Assembly (NCBI RefSeq): GCF_040409815.1
Contig: NZ_CP099959.1
Coordinates: 1,839,843 to 1,903,842, forward strand
DNA from: Polynucleobacter sp. UK-FUSCHL-C3
Lineage (GTDB): Bacteria; Pseudomonadota; Gammaproteobacteria; Burkholderiales; Burkholderiaceae
Length of the DNA stretch: 64,000 nt
Direction: 5' to 3'
Positions within the stretch are counted from its first letter, which is position 1. Each line of letters starts with the position of its first letter. Under the pieces are notes generated by a model. It was not told the DNA's origin. It ran no database searches and worked only from the letters and a program-made list of their open reading frames with translations. The translations under genes were made by a program, and so were the position numbers. This document shows positions 31,563-40,158 of the stretch, piece after piece.

Positions 31563-32083
31563 TTGATTATCAAAGCGGCTATATTCTGAGGTCGGTTAAG
31601 CCATCATTTATCTATCTCAGCCTATTCCTCGCACTACTTCTCAATTTTTTACCATTTGGAAACCATGCCTGGGTTCCAGATTTACTAATTATTTGTATTG
31701 TGTTTTGGAATGTTCATCAACATCGCTATGTTGGCATAGTGACTGCTTTTTTATTTGGTCTGGTAATGGACATTCATAGCGGCTCCCTTCTGGGCGTCCA
31801 TGCATTTAGCTATTCTTTAGTTTCTTATTTGGCGATTGCGTGGCATAACCGAATTACCGCTCTAACTTCGTTCTCGCAAATTCTTAACGTATTTCCCATC
31901 TTTTTATTAGTTTCTCTGTTTCCTGTTTTAGTTAATTGGGCGCTTAGTGAACAAATTCACTGGTGGGGCCTAACAGCTATTGTGCAAGCAATGATTGAGG
32001 CAATGCTATGGCCACTAGCAACGAATGTGTTGCTTTTCCCACAGCGTCGGCCCATTGATGTTGACCCTAATCGACCGCTATAG
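31559..32083 (+). CDS. mreD: Rod-shape determining protein MreD
   Basis: MreD is a small polytopic membrane partner of MreC. The 174-residue protein has about five predicted membrane segments, with family-like positions WVPDLLIICIVFWNVHQ, GIVTAFLFGLVMDIHSGSLLGVHAFSYSLVSYL and the C-terminal AMLWPLATNVLLFPQRRP. It overlaps mreC (ATGA) and precedes mrdA by 6 nt. Confidence 0.92.
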   Translation: MIDYQSGYILRSVKPSFIYLSLFLALLLNFLPFGNHAWVPDLLIICIVFWNVHQHRYVGIVTAFLFGLVMDIHSGSLLGVHAFSYSLVSYLAIAWHNRITALTSFSQILNVFPIFLLVSLFPVLVNWALSEQIHWWGLTAIVQAMIEAMLWPLATNVLLFPQRRPIDVDPNRPL

Positions 32084-32089
32084 ATTTTT

Positions 32090-34000
32090 ATGCCCTCGCT
32101 TAAAAAGCCAGATTTATATTCTTTTCATGAGCGAGTGCGCATTGCCATCCTATTCGTCACAATCTGTTTTGGCCTATTAATTTTTCGTCTCTTTTGGCTA
32201 CAGGTCGTTAGTCACAACAAATACTCTACGCTAGCAGAAAGCAATCGCATCGCCATTGTTCCAGTCCCTGCCAATCGAGGACTATTGATTGATCGCAACG
32301 GCATTGTTATTGGGCGCAATTACTCTGCATTGACTTTAGAGGTGGATGCATCACAAATTAAAGGTAATCCAGATGCCCTCATCGATCAACTGGGCGAGAT
32401 TATCCAAATCGGCCCGCGCGATCGCCGAAATTTTAAGAGGGCGCTTGAGGACTCACGCAATATGGGTACCTTTCCTTTGCGCTCGATGTTGACCGAAAAC
32501 GAAATGGCACGTTTCTTAGCAAATCGCTATCGCTTTCCTGGTGTGGATGTTAGTGCCCGCAATTTTCGTGAATACCCCTATAACGAATTAGCCTCACATC
32601 TCATAGGTTACATAGGCCGAGTGTCTGTTAAAGATAAAGAGCGGATGCAAACCGAACTTGAGAACACCAAGGGCAGCGATGACCCCTATGCACTGCAAAG
32701 TGCCTTCTTGCCAGGGATTCAATATGTTGGCAAGATTGGTATTGAACAAACCTATGAAAGGGTTTTGCGGGGCGTTCCTGGTTACGATGAGGTTGAGATT
32801 ACGGCCGGCGGCAAACCGGTGCGGACCCTGTCTAGTAAGCCTTCTATCCCAGGGAAAAATGTCATCCTCTCGATTGATATCAAATTACAAGCCTTGGTTG
32901 AAGAGCTCTATGGAAAACGGCGAGGTGCATTTGTAGCGATCGAGCCAGAAACGGGTGACGTATTGGCATTTGTGTCAAAGCCCAATTTCAATCCTAATGA
33001 TTTTGTAGAAGGCATTGATGCAACGACCTGGAAAGAGTTAAACGAGTCTAAGGAAAAACCGCTGTATAACCGCCCCCTCAAAGGCATCTATCCACCAGCA
33101 TCCACCTATAAGCCTTTTATGGCTTTAGCAGCTCTTGAACTTAATAAGCGAGCGCCCGAAGACTCCATTTCTGATCCCGGATTCTTTACATTTGGCAATC
33201 ACACCTTTCGGGATGATAAGGTTGGCGGCCATGGCATGGTCAATATGGAAAAGTCCATCGTGGAATCTTGTGATACGTACTATTACCTCTTGGCACGTGA
33301 TATGGGCGTCAACATGATGCATGACTTTATGAAGCCGCTTGGTTTTGGTCAAATCACTGGGATTGATTTAGATGGCGAGGTCCGCGGAGTTTTGCCATCG
33401 ACCGATTGGAAAAAGGCTGCCTTCAAAAAACCAGATCAACAAAAATGGTTTGACGGTGAAACGATTTCTCTGGGAATTGGACAAGGCTATAACGCATTCA
33501 CAATTTTGCAGTTAGCCCATGGGCTTGCAAATGTGCTCAACTATGGCGTGGTCATGAAACCCCATATTGCCAAAGCCATTGAGGATCCCTTCACTCGCCA
33601 AAAAGAATTGACTACTCCTAAAGAAAGTTATCGCATCGACCTGAAACCAGAAAACGTTGAGATCATTAAAAAGGCAATGGTCGAGGTTAACAAATCGGGT
33701 ACATCGGCTTCTTCATTCCGAAATGCTCCTTTTGTTGCAGGCGGCAAGACCGGCACGGCGCAAGTTTTTAGCTTAAATTCCAAAACATATAACCACGCCA
33801 CCACGCCTGAGTTTTTAAGAGATCATGCTTTATTTGTGGCCTACGCACCAAACGACAAGCCAAAAATTGCGATTGCCATGATTGTTGAGAACTCTGGTTT
33901 TGGAGCACAACATGCCGCGCCCATTGCGCGCAAAGCTCTGGATTACTATATTGACGGCAAATGGCCAAAGGAGATCCCCGAGTGGAAAAGAGTGCCCTAG
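32090..34000 (+). CDS. mrdA: Peptidoglycan D,D-transpeptidase PBP2
   Basis: PBP2 cross-links peptidoglycan in the elongasome. The 636-residue class B PBP has a cytoplasmic tail, one membrane helix (about residues 18-38), a pedestal domain (RGLLIDRNGIVIGRN through YNELASHLIGYIGRV) and the transpeptidase domain. The catalytic motifs are in order: STYK in PPASTYKPFM (about residue 333), S-x-D in VESCDTYYY (about 392) and KTG in GGKTGTAQVF (about 550). SCD replaces the more usual SxN, as is common in PBP2. The end overlaps the rodA start by 19 nt. Confidence 0.96.
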   Translation: MPSLKKPDLYSFHERVRIAILFVTICFGLLIFRLFWLQVVSHNKYSTLAESNRIAIVPVPANRGLLIDRNGIVIGRNYSALTLEVDASQIKGNPDALIDQLGEIIQIGPRDRRNFKRALEDSRNMGTFPLRSMLTENEMARFLANRYRFPGVDVSARNFREYPYNELASHLIGYIGRVSVKDKERMQTELENTKGSDDPYALQSAFLPGIQYVGKIGIEQTYERVLRGVPGYDEVEITAGGKPVRTLSSKPSIPGKNVILSIDIKLQALVEELYGKRRGAFVAIEPETGDVLAFVSKPNFNPNDFVEGIDATTWKELNESKEKPLYNRPLKGIYPPASTYKPFMALAALELNKRAPEDSISDPGFFTFGNHTFRDDKVGGHGMVNMEKSIVESCDTYYYLLARDMGVNMMHDFMKPLGFGQITGIDLDGEVRGVLPSTDWKKAAFKKPDQQKWFDGETISLGIGQGYNAFTILQLAHGLANVLNYGVVMKPHIAKAIEDPFTRQKELTTPKESYRIDLKPENVEIIKKAMVEVNKSGTSASSFRNAPFVAGGKTGTAQVFSLNSKTYNHATTPEFLRDHALFVAYAPNDKPKIAIAMIVENSGFGAQHAAPIARKALDYYIDGKWPKEIPEWKRVP

Positions 34001-35133
34001 CCAAAGTAAAGTCTATTATTTTTTATGCCTTTCGGGGCTTTGATCCTCAACTTGGCTTTATTTTTCTTGGCCTAGCTGGAATTAGCTTTATTGTATTTTT
34101 ATCAGCCGGGCAAGGGACGCCTGTTGCGATTGTTGATCAAATCCGTAATTTGTTCATTGCTTTTGTCATTATGTGTATCGTCTCGCAAATTCCTCCAAAG
34201 TGGTTAGAGATGGCGGCAGTTTGGGTCTATGGCATCGGCATTGCCCTGCTAATTGCTGTGGCCATCTTTGGCCTTATCAAAAAGGGAGCTCGTCGATGGA
34301 TAAATTTGGGCATTACGATTCAACCATCCGAAATTATGAAAATAGCTGTGCCATTAATGTTAGCTTGGTATTTTCAAAAACGTGAGGGTATTCGCTCTAC
34401 CCTTGACTATCTTGTTGCTGGACTCATTCTAGCCTTACCAGTTTTTTTAATTGCCCGCCAGCCTGATTTAGGAACAGCCCTTTTAGTTCTTGCTGCTGGG
34501 CTTTATGTGATTATCTTAGCCGGTTTGCCATGGCGCTGGATTGTGCCTATTATTGCAGCGGGCGGCATCGCCATTCTTATGCTTATTGTTTTTAGTAGCA
34601 GCATTTGCGCACCTGATGTCAGCTGGCCCCTTATTCGAGAGTATCAAAAAAATCGGGTCTGTACTCTATTAGATCCCTCTAATGATCCCTTGGGCCGTGG
34701 ATTTCATACGATTCAAGCAATGATTGCGGTTGGCTCTGGAGGATTTTTTGGTAAAGGCTGGCGCGAAGGAACGCAATCACACCTCGAATTTATTCCCGAG
34801 AAACATACTGATTTTGTCTTTGCGGTTTTTGCAGAAGAGTTTGGGTTTTTGGGTAACCTTGTTTTAATTCTGCTCTTTTTTGCCTTGATCAAGCGCGGTC
34901 TTACCATTTCGATGGGGGCTCCAACCCTCTTTACACGTTTGCTTGGCGGCGCTATTAGCCTCATCTTTTTTACCTACGCCTTTGTCAACATCGGCATGGT
35001 GACCGGCCTGCTGCCAGTTGTTGGAGTGCCTCTACCGCTTCTCAGCTATGGCGGCACAGCCCTTGTAACACTTGGCTTTGGGGCAGGCATCCTCATGAGC
35101 ATTCATCGCCATCGACGCTTGGTGCAAAGTTAG
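33982..35133 (+). CDS. mrdB: Peptidoglycan glycosyltransferase RodA (SEDS family)
   Basis: RodA (also called mrdB) polymerises glycan strands with PBP2. I place the start at the GTG at 33982, because AAGGAGAT lies 7 nt upstream; an ATG at 33961 is also open. This gives 383 residues beginning MEKSALAKVK. About ten membrane segments are evident, with SEDS signatures GARRWINLG, QPSEIMKIAVPLMLAWYF, RQPDLGTALLVLAAGLYV, EKHTDFVFAVFAEEFGFLGN (including the catalytic-loop Asp/Glu) and PLPLLSYGGTALVTLGFGAGILMSI. It is the last gene of the rod-shape operon. Confidence 0.95.
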   Translation: MEKSALAKVKSIIFYAFRGFDPQLGFIFLGLAGISFIVFLSAGQGTPVAIVDQIRNLFIAFVIMCIVSQIPPKWLEMAAVWVYGIGIALLIAVAIFGLIKKGARRWINLGITIQPSEIMKIAVPLMLAWYFQKREGIRSTLDYLVAGLILALPVFLIARQPDLGTALLVLAAGLYVIILAGLPWRWIVPIIAAGGIAILMLIVFSSSICAPDVSWPLIREYQKNRVCTLLDPSNDPLGRGFHTIQAMIAVGSGGFFGKGWREGTQSHLEFIPEKHTDFVFAVFAEEFGFLGNLVLILLFFALIKRGLTISMGAPTLFTRLLGGAISLIFFTYAFVNIGMVTGLLPVVGVPLPLLSYGGTALVTLGFGAGILMSIHRHRRLVQS

Positions 35134-35150
35134 CGAACTGTTCAGGTAAG

Positions 35151-35175
35151 AAAAAACCCAGCCGCAGCTGGGTTT
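35151..35175 (-). terminator. Rho-independent terminator after the HU gene
   Basis: AAACCCAGC (35154-35162) and GCTGGGTTT (35167-35175) form a 9-bp stem with a 4-nt loop. On the minus strand the stem is followed by a run of six T (35156-35151), so it terminates the HU transcript. On the plus strand there are only three T after the stem, giving at most weak termination of rodA. Confidence 0.85.
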
Positions 35176-35191
35176 GTATAAAAGCAGCGAA

Positions 35192-35476
35192 TTACTTCTT
35201 GCGCTTATTCACAGAGTCTTTAAATGCCTTACCAGCAGAAAACTTCACGGTCTTTGAGGCGGCGATTTTAAGTGGCTCGCCAGTTTTTGGATTGCGGCCC
35301 ATCCGTGCAGCGCGCTTTCCTGAGGCAAATGTTCCAAACCCGATTAATTGAACAGAATCACCCTTGGTTACTGCCTTAATGATGTGCTCGATAGCAGAGT
35401 TCAATGCATACTCAGCTTTGGCTTTAGAAATTTCGGCATCGTCAGCAATCGCTGCGATTAGTTCTGCTTTATTCAA
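35192..35476 (-). CDS. HU-family DNA-binding protein
   Basis: HU is a nucleoid-associated dimer that bends DNA without strong sequence preference. The 94-residue protein has the helical dimer core ([32 protein letters not shown]), [31 protein letters not shown] with the intercalating-proline arm (RNPKTGEP) and a basic C terminus. Translation starts at TTG with a strong AAGGAG site 6 nt upstream, rather unusual for a highly expressed gene. The leader contains a 7-bp hairpin (35505-35527). Confidence 0.95.
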   Translation of the reverse strand: MNKAELIAAIADDAEISKAKAEYALNSAIEHIIKAVTKGDSVQLIGFGTFASGKRAARMGRNPKTGEPLKIAASKTVKFSAGKAFKDSVNKRKK

Positions 35477-35504
35477 GTGAAGCTCCTTGTTGATTGTTCA
35501 TTGT

Positions 35505-35527
35505 TTGGCGCATTCTTTTAGCGCCAA
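35505..35527 (-). promoter_or_regulatory. Hairpin in the HU gene leader
   Basis: TTGGCGC (35505-35511) and GCGCCAA (35521-35527) form a perfect 7-bp inverted repeat with a 9-nt spacer. It ends about 30 nt before the TTG start of the HU gene. It may be a leader hairpin or an operator. The position fits control of a nucleoid protein gene, but nothing else supports a specific regulator. Confidence 0.4.
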
Positions 35528-35604
35528 TGCAATTGTAAACACAAAATATTACAAATATAAATATTCTTGATAAAAAAATTGGAGCCTAAGTTTTTATCTT
35601 AAGG

Positions 35605-35967
35605 CTATTCTAAAACCAATAAATCTTTAACAAAATATGGAGTTTCTCCAAAACAGCTGCTTGGTAAACCAACATGTTGTTCATACTGCAGGGCAACTTT
35701 TCGCCCCATATTAGCGTTTATTTTGTTAGCGACCGCATCTTCGCGCACCGAAAAGAAGAATTTCTCTGACATGGTGCCGGGCATTGAGACCATTGCGAGC
35801 TCTCCTTCCCAGGTTTTACAAAGCCAACCGCGCTTTGAAAACTTCTGTACATAGCCGGCTCGCTCGCCCTCCGCATAGCTCCAATTCAGCATGAAATAGG
35901 TATATCCGGAGACAAAAACTACGCCAATAAGACTTAAAATAAGAACGGAACGAATAAAACGATTCAT
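35605..35967 (-). CDS. Small single-pass membrane protein of unknown function
   Basis: I do not recognise a characterised family. The 120-residue protein has a basic start (MNRFIRS) and one hydrophobic segment (about residues 7-27) that could be an uncleaved anchor. The remainder is predicted periplasmic and contains two cysteines (in GWLCKTWEGELAMVSMPG and LPSSCFGETPYFV). Similar short proteins occur in other Burkholderiales by my recollection, but I cannot name a function. It is divergent from the cytochrome c gene by 69 nt. Confidence 0.75.
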   Translation of the reverse strand: MNRFIRSVLILSLIGVVFVSGYTYFMLNWSYAEGERAGYVQKFSKRGWLCKTWEGELAMVSMPGTMSEKFFFSVREDAVANKINANMGRKVALQYEQHVGLPSSCFGETPYFVKDLLVLE

Positions 35968-36036
35968 AGAGACTCAATTTTGGTTGTTTTATTCATCTTA
36001 CTGGATTAAATATTTACCGGAGCAAGGTGACCGTGA

Positions 36037-36429
36037 ATGAAAAAAATTAAATTGATTGTTTTATCTGTTTTTTTATCCTCGATTTATTTTTCGTCCAACA
36101 GCTGGGCAAGCCCTGCAGAAAATACCTATAAAACTGTTTGTGCGGTATGTCATTCTGCTGGGGTTGCAGGTGCTCCCAGTCTTGGTGATAAGGCTAAATG
36201 GGCTCCCCTCATTAAGGAAGGACAAGTGCAGCTAACCGCTCATGGGTATGTGGGCGTGCGTGGAATGCCTGCAAAAGGCGGCAAACCTGATCTAAGCGTA
36301 GTAGATTTTGCCGCCTCCCTTGTTTATATGGTGAATCAATCTGGTGGTAATTGGCAAAATCCTAATGACCTTACTTTAAAAAAGATTGAGGCTGAGATTA
36401 TTCGTCGTCAAGCACAGCTGCGTAAATGA
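36037..36429 (+). CDS. c-type cytochrome, cytochrome c5-like
   Basis: This is a periplasmic electron carrier of 130 residues with a signal peptide (about residues 1-25, ending in NSWA-SPA), one haem-binding CAVCH motif (Cys35, Cys38, His39), and a likely axial Met77 in VRGMPAKGG. The surrounding GVAGAPSLGDKAKWAPLI matches class I cytochrome c5-like proteins. A C-terminal helical tail of about 25 charged residues follows the core. A pseudouridine synthase gene starts 7 nt downstream, though a functional link is doubtful. Confidence 0.88.
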   Translation: MKKIKLIVLSVFLSSIYFSSNSWASPAENTYKTVCAVCHSAGVAGAPSLGDKAKWAPLIKEGQVQLTAHGYVGVRGMPAKGGKPDLSVVDFAASLVYMVNQSGGNWQNPNDLTLKKIEAEIIRRQAQLRK

Positions 36430-36436
36430 GTGCATA

Positions 36437-37165
36437 GTGGAAAAAATCAGGGTCTCTAAACTACTGTCTGAGCTCGGTCTTTGTTCGCGCAGAGAGGCTG
36501 ATTCTTATATTGAGCAGGGCTTGGTGACCGTAGATGGTGAGCCTATACATGAGCTTGGTACTAGAGCCTATCGACATCAAACCATAGCACTTCGAGCAGG
36601 GGCTAAACGTCAACAAGAGCAACGTCTCACCCTTTTGTTAAATAAGCCTGTTGGCTATATCTCACATTTAGATGATGAACAGCAATATAAACCTGCGGCA
36701 TCTTTAATTACCCCCGAGAACCAATTTGCAGCCGCACCCGATCAAACACAGCGACTTCATTTTCGTGGGCTAGCCCCTGCCGGGCGTCTTGATATTGATT
36801 CATCTGGATTGCTGGTACTAACTCAGGATGGTCGCATTGCTAAATTATTAATTGGGGAAGATAGTCCGATTGAGAAAGAATATTTAGTGCGGGTTTCTGG
36901 TCAACTCTCTGATGCAGGCCTGCGCTCATTACAACATGGTCTATCACTTGATGGCAAAGCGCTTAAGCCTGCGAAAGTAAGTTGGCAAAACGAGGATCAA
37001 TTGCGCTTTGTATTGCGCGAAGGGCGAAAACGGCAAATCCGGAGGATGTGTGAATTAGTTAATCTTGAGGTCATTGGACTAAAGAGAATCCGCATTGGTC
37101 AGCTTGCGCTTGGTTCCCTCCCTGTAGGGCAGTGGCGTGTGCTTGATAAAAATGAACGCTTTTAG
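36437..37165 (+). CDS. rRNA pseudouridine synthase, RsuA/RluB/RluF family
   Basis: This 242-residue enzyme isomerises a uridine in rRNA. I use the GTG at 36437, which gives VEKIRVSKLLSELGLCSRREAD, a proper S4 RNA-binding domain at the N terminus (about residues 5-60); an earlier start would overlap the cytochrome gene. The catalytic motif is AGRLDIDSSGLLVLTQDG (Asp about residue 121), followed by KEYLVRV and the family-specific GRKRQIRRMCE. Member assignment (RluF, RluB or RsuA) cannot be made safely. Its stop overlaps the DUF1330-like gene, tail to tail. Confidence 0.88.
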   Translation: MEKIRVSKLLSELGLCSRREADSYIEQGLVTVDGEPIHELGTRAYRHQTIALRAGAKRQQEQRLTLLLNKPVGYISHLDDEQQYKPAASLITPENQFAAAPDQTQRLHFRGLAPAGRLDIDSSGLLVLTQDGRIAKLLIGEDSPIEKEYLVRVSGQLSDAGLRSLQHGLSLDGKALKPAKVSWQNEDQLRFVLREGRKRQIRRMCELVNLEVIGLKRIRIGQLALGSLPVGQWRVLDKNERF

Positions 37166-37455
37166 GTCTTCACTGCAAATAAAGTAAGCTCCATAGCGCG
37201 CTCCCGAACTGGCAGCAATGCTGAGTATTCTGGACTTTCTGACCAACGTTTAGCATCGTCCATATTCGGAAATGAGAGCTCGACAAAGGTATCAAAAGAA
37301 TTTGTATTTAATTGATTCCAAAATGGTTCTGCGCACTCGCCTCGACGGACTACCGATCCACCATATAGCGCAATGCTTATGCCAACTTGGCTTCGATAGA
37401 GTTCGAAGTCCTCTAAAGAAAGTGTTTTAAAGATTCCGATGACTGTAATACTCAT
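37162..37455 (-). CDS. DUF1330-like small protein
   Basis: This 97-residue protein resembles the DUF1330 ferredoxin-like (dimeric alpha-beta barrel) family: YRSQVGISIALYGGSVVRRGE (the YGG turn), FVELSFPNMDDAKRWSESPEYSALLPVRERA. No enzymatic function is established for most members. It lies 21 nt downstream of the carbonic anhydrase gene on the same strand and converges with the pseudouridine synthase gene. Confidence 0.75.
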   Translation of the reverse strand: MSITVIGIFKTLSLEDFELYRSQVGISIALYGGSVVRRGECAEPFWNQLNTNSFDTFVELSFPNMDDAKRWSESPEYSALLPVRERAMELTLFAVKT

Positions 37456-37476
37456 ATAGCCCTACTTGTTTGGTGC

Positions 37477-38133
37477 TTACTTCGATAATAACCGCAGATA
37501 GCGCTGGTTTAGCTCATTGGAATCGGTGACGGTTGTGTCTAGATCCATCAGGACCCCATCACACAAGCTATAAATACATCCATGGATTGAGATCCCCTGC
37601 CCCTTTGACCAAGCATCTTGCACGATATTGGTTTGGCCAATGTTAACTACTTGCTCAAGCACATTGAGTTCGCATAATCGATCTAGTCGTTTATGTTGAT
37701 CATGAATATTACTAAGCTCACGATTATGTTTGTCATGAACATCTTTAATGTGGCGTATCCAATTGTCAGCAATCCCAATCCGAACATTATTCATTGCAGC
37801 CTCAATGCCGGAACAGCCATAATGCCCAACCACAATAATATGTTTTACTTTTAATCGATCGATCGCAAACTGAATCACTGATAAGGCATTGAAGTCGGTA
37901 TGCACCACCATATTGGCAATATTTCGATGGACAAATACTTCACCAGGCTTTAATCCAACGATTTGGTTTGCTGGCACGCGGGAGTCTGAGCAACCGATCC
38001 ATAGATACTCTGGGTTTTGTTGATCCACTAAGCGTGAAAAGTAGTCAGGATCATCGTCGGTGACCTTCTTAATCCATGAACGATTTTGTTCAAATAGCCG
38101 CTCAAGATCTAGTTTTTTATTATTAGCAGGCAT
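37477..38133 (-). CDS. can: Beta-class carbonic anhydrase
   Basis: The enzyme interconverts CO2 and bicarbonate, supplying bicarbonate for carboxylations. The 218-residue protein has all beta-class zinc-site residues: Cys48-Ser-Asp50-Ser-Arg52 in IGCSDSRVPANQI, and His104 and Cys107 in VVGHYGCSGI. FVHRNIANMV is also conserved. Length is normal. The start is an ATG in a gap of about 180 nt downstream of a small-protein gene. Confidence 0.93.
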   Translation of the reverse strand: MPANNKKLDLERLFEQNRSWIKKVTDDDPDYFSRLVDQQNPEYLWIGCSDSRVPANQIVGLKPGEVFVHRNIANMVVHTDFNALSVIQFAIDRLKVKHIIVVGHYGCSGIEAAMNNVRIGIADNWIRHIKDVHDKHNRELSNIHDQHKRLDRLCELNVLEQVVNIGQTNIVQDAWSKGQGISIHGCIYSLCDGVLMDLDTTVTDSNELNQRYLRLLSK

Positions 38134-38271
38134 ATGATTTCCGAGTCATACTACTTTGAATTCTTCCTAATATACAAGATTTGTTTTCTTGCTTTCTTTG
38201 CTCCAATGCATCGCATTATTATGTGGGTGTTTATTGATCTGGTCTCTTGTTTCGAATTGGCTTAAAAATAA

Positions 38272-38293
38272 AAAACCACCCGAAGGTGGTTTT
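38272..38293 (-). terminator. UUCG-loop terminator after the 60-residue ORF (first copy of a repeated hairpin)
   Basis: AAAACCACC (38272-38280) and GGTGGTTTT (38285-38293) form a 9-bp stem; on the minus strand the loop is TTCG and a T-rich tail follows. It ends the small gene at 38314-38496. The same hairpin (AACCACC-CGAA-GGTGGTT) recurs at 41159-41178 and 45881-45900, where it is joined to tRNA 3'-end sequence. Confidence 0.8.
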
Positions 38294-38313
38294 AAGTGGG
38301 CTAAGCAATCAGA

Positions 38314-38496
38314 CTAAGCAGCAGCTTTGCTTCCTGATCCCAAGAACTCTACAATCTTTTTAGCCGTCTCCATATACCGTGCATTCATTTTGCGATATTG
38401 ATTTAGCTCGGTCATTATTGGATTTTCTGCCGACTCAAAGGATGCGTCTTCATATCCAGGGTGGTAAGGTGCCTCTTGAACTAATTTGCTATTCAT
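38314..38496 (-). CDS. Small acidic-to-neutral protein of unknown function (60 residues)
   Basis: I do not recognise the family. The ATG at 38496 has a strong GGAGG site 5 nt upstream and a terminator follows the stop, so the gene looks genuine despite its size. The sequence starts MNSKLVQEAPYHPGYEDASF and has a central helical stretch (ELNQYRKMNARYMETAKKIVEFLG) ending in SGSKAAA. No signal peptide or membrane segment is visible. It is transcribed alone. The 192-nt gap upstream (38497-38688) contains AT-rich sequence and no other gene that I can see. Confidence 0.65.
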   Translation of the reverse strand: MNSKLVQEAPYHPGYEDASFESAENPIMTELNQYRKMNARYMETAKKIVEFLGSGSKAAA

Positions 38497-38688
38497 GAAT
38501 CCTCCATAGGTTAAATAATTTGATAGGTTCAATGTAGCATAGTGATTTGAAAATTAAATCTATATAAATCAATTAGTTATATAAATAATGTGGCCCATCT
38601 GCTTGTTTTCATTGCATGTGATTTCATTTTTCAGCAAGTTGTTTCATATTACGAAATTACTCACTTTCTTCTCCTTCGCCGCCCCGCT

Positions 38689-39672
38689 TTAGTCTTGGTC
38701 CTCTTGAGAGGTGGCAATGGCCGCCATACCCTCTTCGATCGAATAGGGTGCTCGATACGAAAGAATGCGTTTTGCCTTCTCTATGGAGAGTGTCAGGGGA
38801 TAGCCCGTCGCTCGAACCGCCTCACGAACTAACGGCGGATCACTCTTCAGTGGTAAATAATTCCAACCATTCTCGGTAAATCGTGCAAATGGCCAGGCCA
38901 GTGCCCTGGGAATTGAGAATGTTGGCACGCGGTAATGACCAACGCGCAAACGCTGAGTCATCCAGTCACGAAAACGCAGGGTCTCGTTGTCAGCTATAAA
39001 AAATGCTTCTGCCTTTACCGAGCTTTGCACGGCCAAAGAAATTGCTTCGCATAAATTACCGATATAACAGCTTGAATACAAATACTCTCCTTGATTAAAC
39101 CAACCGAACTTTCCATGATTAGCAGCAGGCCCAATCTGTCGATCGATTAGGTCTCCTTTTCCCCATACAAATGCTGGGCGAAGCACTACTGTTGCTAGTT
39201 GTGTTGTGTTGGCACCCAGCACCGCCTCCTCTGCTTGCGCTTTGGACTGCGCATAGGGCATCTCATTGCGATTACACAATGGTAGACTTTCTTCTGCATC
39301 GTATAGTGGGCGTCGTTCATTTAGAACTACACTCGCCGTACTCATATGAATAAAACGTTTTATTCCTGCCACTTGTGATGCTGCAATTAATTTCTTGGTG
39401 AGTTCGACATTCACTCCTTGAAATGTTGCTCGTGGACCCCACAAGCGCACATACGCCGCACAATGAATCACTGCCTCATGGCCCTTTAGTGCTGCATGTA
39501 GATCGATTTCATCGCATAAATTACCTCTAACTGTCTCAATCCCCAGCGCCTGCAATCGTTTCTCTTCCTGAACTGAACGAACGGCGGCGCTAAGCCCATG
39601 CCCTTCAGCGTGTAAGCGCTCTAATACCTTACTGCCAATAAAGCCTTCTGCCCCAGTTAAAAATATTTTCAT
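38689..39672 (-). CDS. NAD-dependent epimerase/dehydratase (extended SDR)
   Basis: The 327-residue protein is an extended SDR with the Rossmann motif TGAEGFIGSKVLERL (about residues 6-20), a conserved HCAAYVRLWG block (about 70-79), FIHMSTASVVL and the active-site YAQSK (about residues 150-154). The layout resembles 3-beta-hydroxysteroid dehydrogenase/dihydroflavonol reductase-like enzymes acting on lipids or nucleotide sugars. The substrate cannot be told. Immediate neighbours (a small ORF and an SMR exporter) give no pathway clue. Confidence 0.8.
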   Translation of the reverse strand: MKIFLTGAEGFIGSKVLERLHAEGHGLSAAVRSVQEEKRLQALGIETVRGNLCDEIDLHAALKGHEAVIHCAAYVRLWGPRATFQGVNVELTKKLIAASQVAGIKRFIHMSTASVVLNERRPLYDAEESLPLCNRNEMPYAQSKAQAEEAVLGANTTQLATVVLRPAFVWGKGDLIDRQIGPAANHGKFGWFNQGEYLYSSCYIGNLCEAISLAVQSSVKAEAFFIADNETLRFRDWMTQRLRVGHYRVPTFSIPRALAWPFARFTENGWNYLPLKSDPPLVREAVRATGYPLTLSIEKAKRILSYRAPYSIEEGMAAIATSQEDQD

Positions 39673-39724
39673 CTTTGCTATGCTAGCCTACTTAAGCATT
39701 TTTATATTCTGATTGAGTTTTTTA

Positions 39725-40045
39725 ATGAGCATCTACTGGATTGCACTCTTGCTAGCTGGCCTTTGTGAGATTGGCTGGCCACTGGGTCTCAAACTATCCG
39801 ATCTGCCTAATATGAAAGCCTGGGGGCTTCTGTTGGCTATTGTTAGCATGGCCCTCAGCGGATTATTGCTGTGGTACTCGCTCAAAGAGATACCAATTGG
39901 TACGGCTTATGCAGTATGGACTTCGATTGGCGCAGTTGGCACCTTTACGATTGGCGTTCTGGTTTTTGGAGACCCCAATATTGCAATACGCTGGGTTGGC
40001 GGAGCCCTAATCGTGCTGGGCGTCGCCTTGTTAAAGCTTGGTTAG
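39725..40045 (+). CDS. SMR-family exporter, Gdx/SugE-like
   Basis: Small multidrug resistance proteins are dual-topology dimers of four-helix subunits. From the ATG at 39725 the protein has 106 residues and four hydrophobic segments. The essential glutamate is in ALLLAGLCEIGWPLGLKLS (about residue 14). The Gdx-type pattern, with a Trp-Pro after the Glu, SMALSGLLLWYSLKEIPIGTAYAVWTSIGAVGT and a short C terminus, suggests a guanidinium exporter rather than EmrE. I looked for a guanidine riboswitch in the 52-nt leader and saw none. Confidence 0.85.
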   Translation: MSIYWIALLLAGLCEIGWPLGLKLSDLPNMKAWGLLLAIVSMALSGLLLWYSLKEIPIGTAYAVWTSIGAVGTFTIGVLVFGDPNIAIRWVGGALIVLGVALLKLG

Positions 40046-40158
40046 AGACGCTACTATGTAATTCCCAGCAAATTAAGACATGCTAGCCGTTACTTTACTA
40101 ATATGTTTCCCGAGAAGGTGTGCTTAGCATTGCCTTAGCCAATTAATGGAATAAAGGG

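Noticed and set aside
38590..38832. Plus-strand open frame overlapping the end of the epimerase gene
   Set aside because: It lies antisense to a real gene for half its length, has no ribosome binding site and its composition is that of a shadow frame.
39673..39724. Guanidine riboswitch before the SMR exporter
   Set aside because: The 52-nt leader contains neither the paired ACGR-loop hairpins of the mini-ykkC class nor room for the larger classes.
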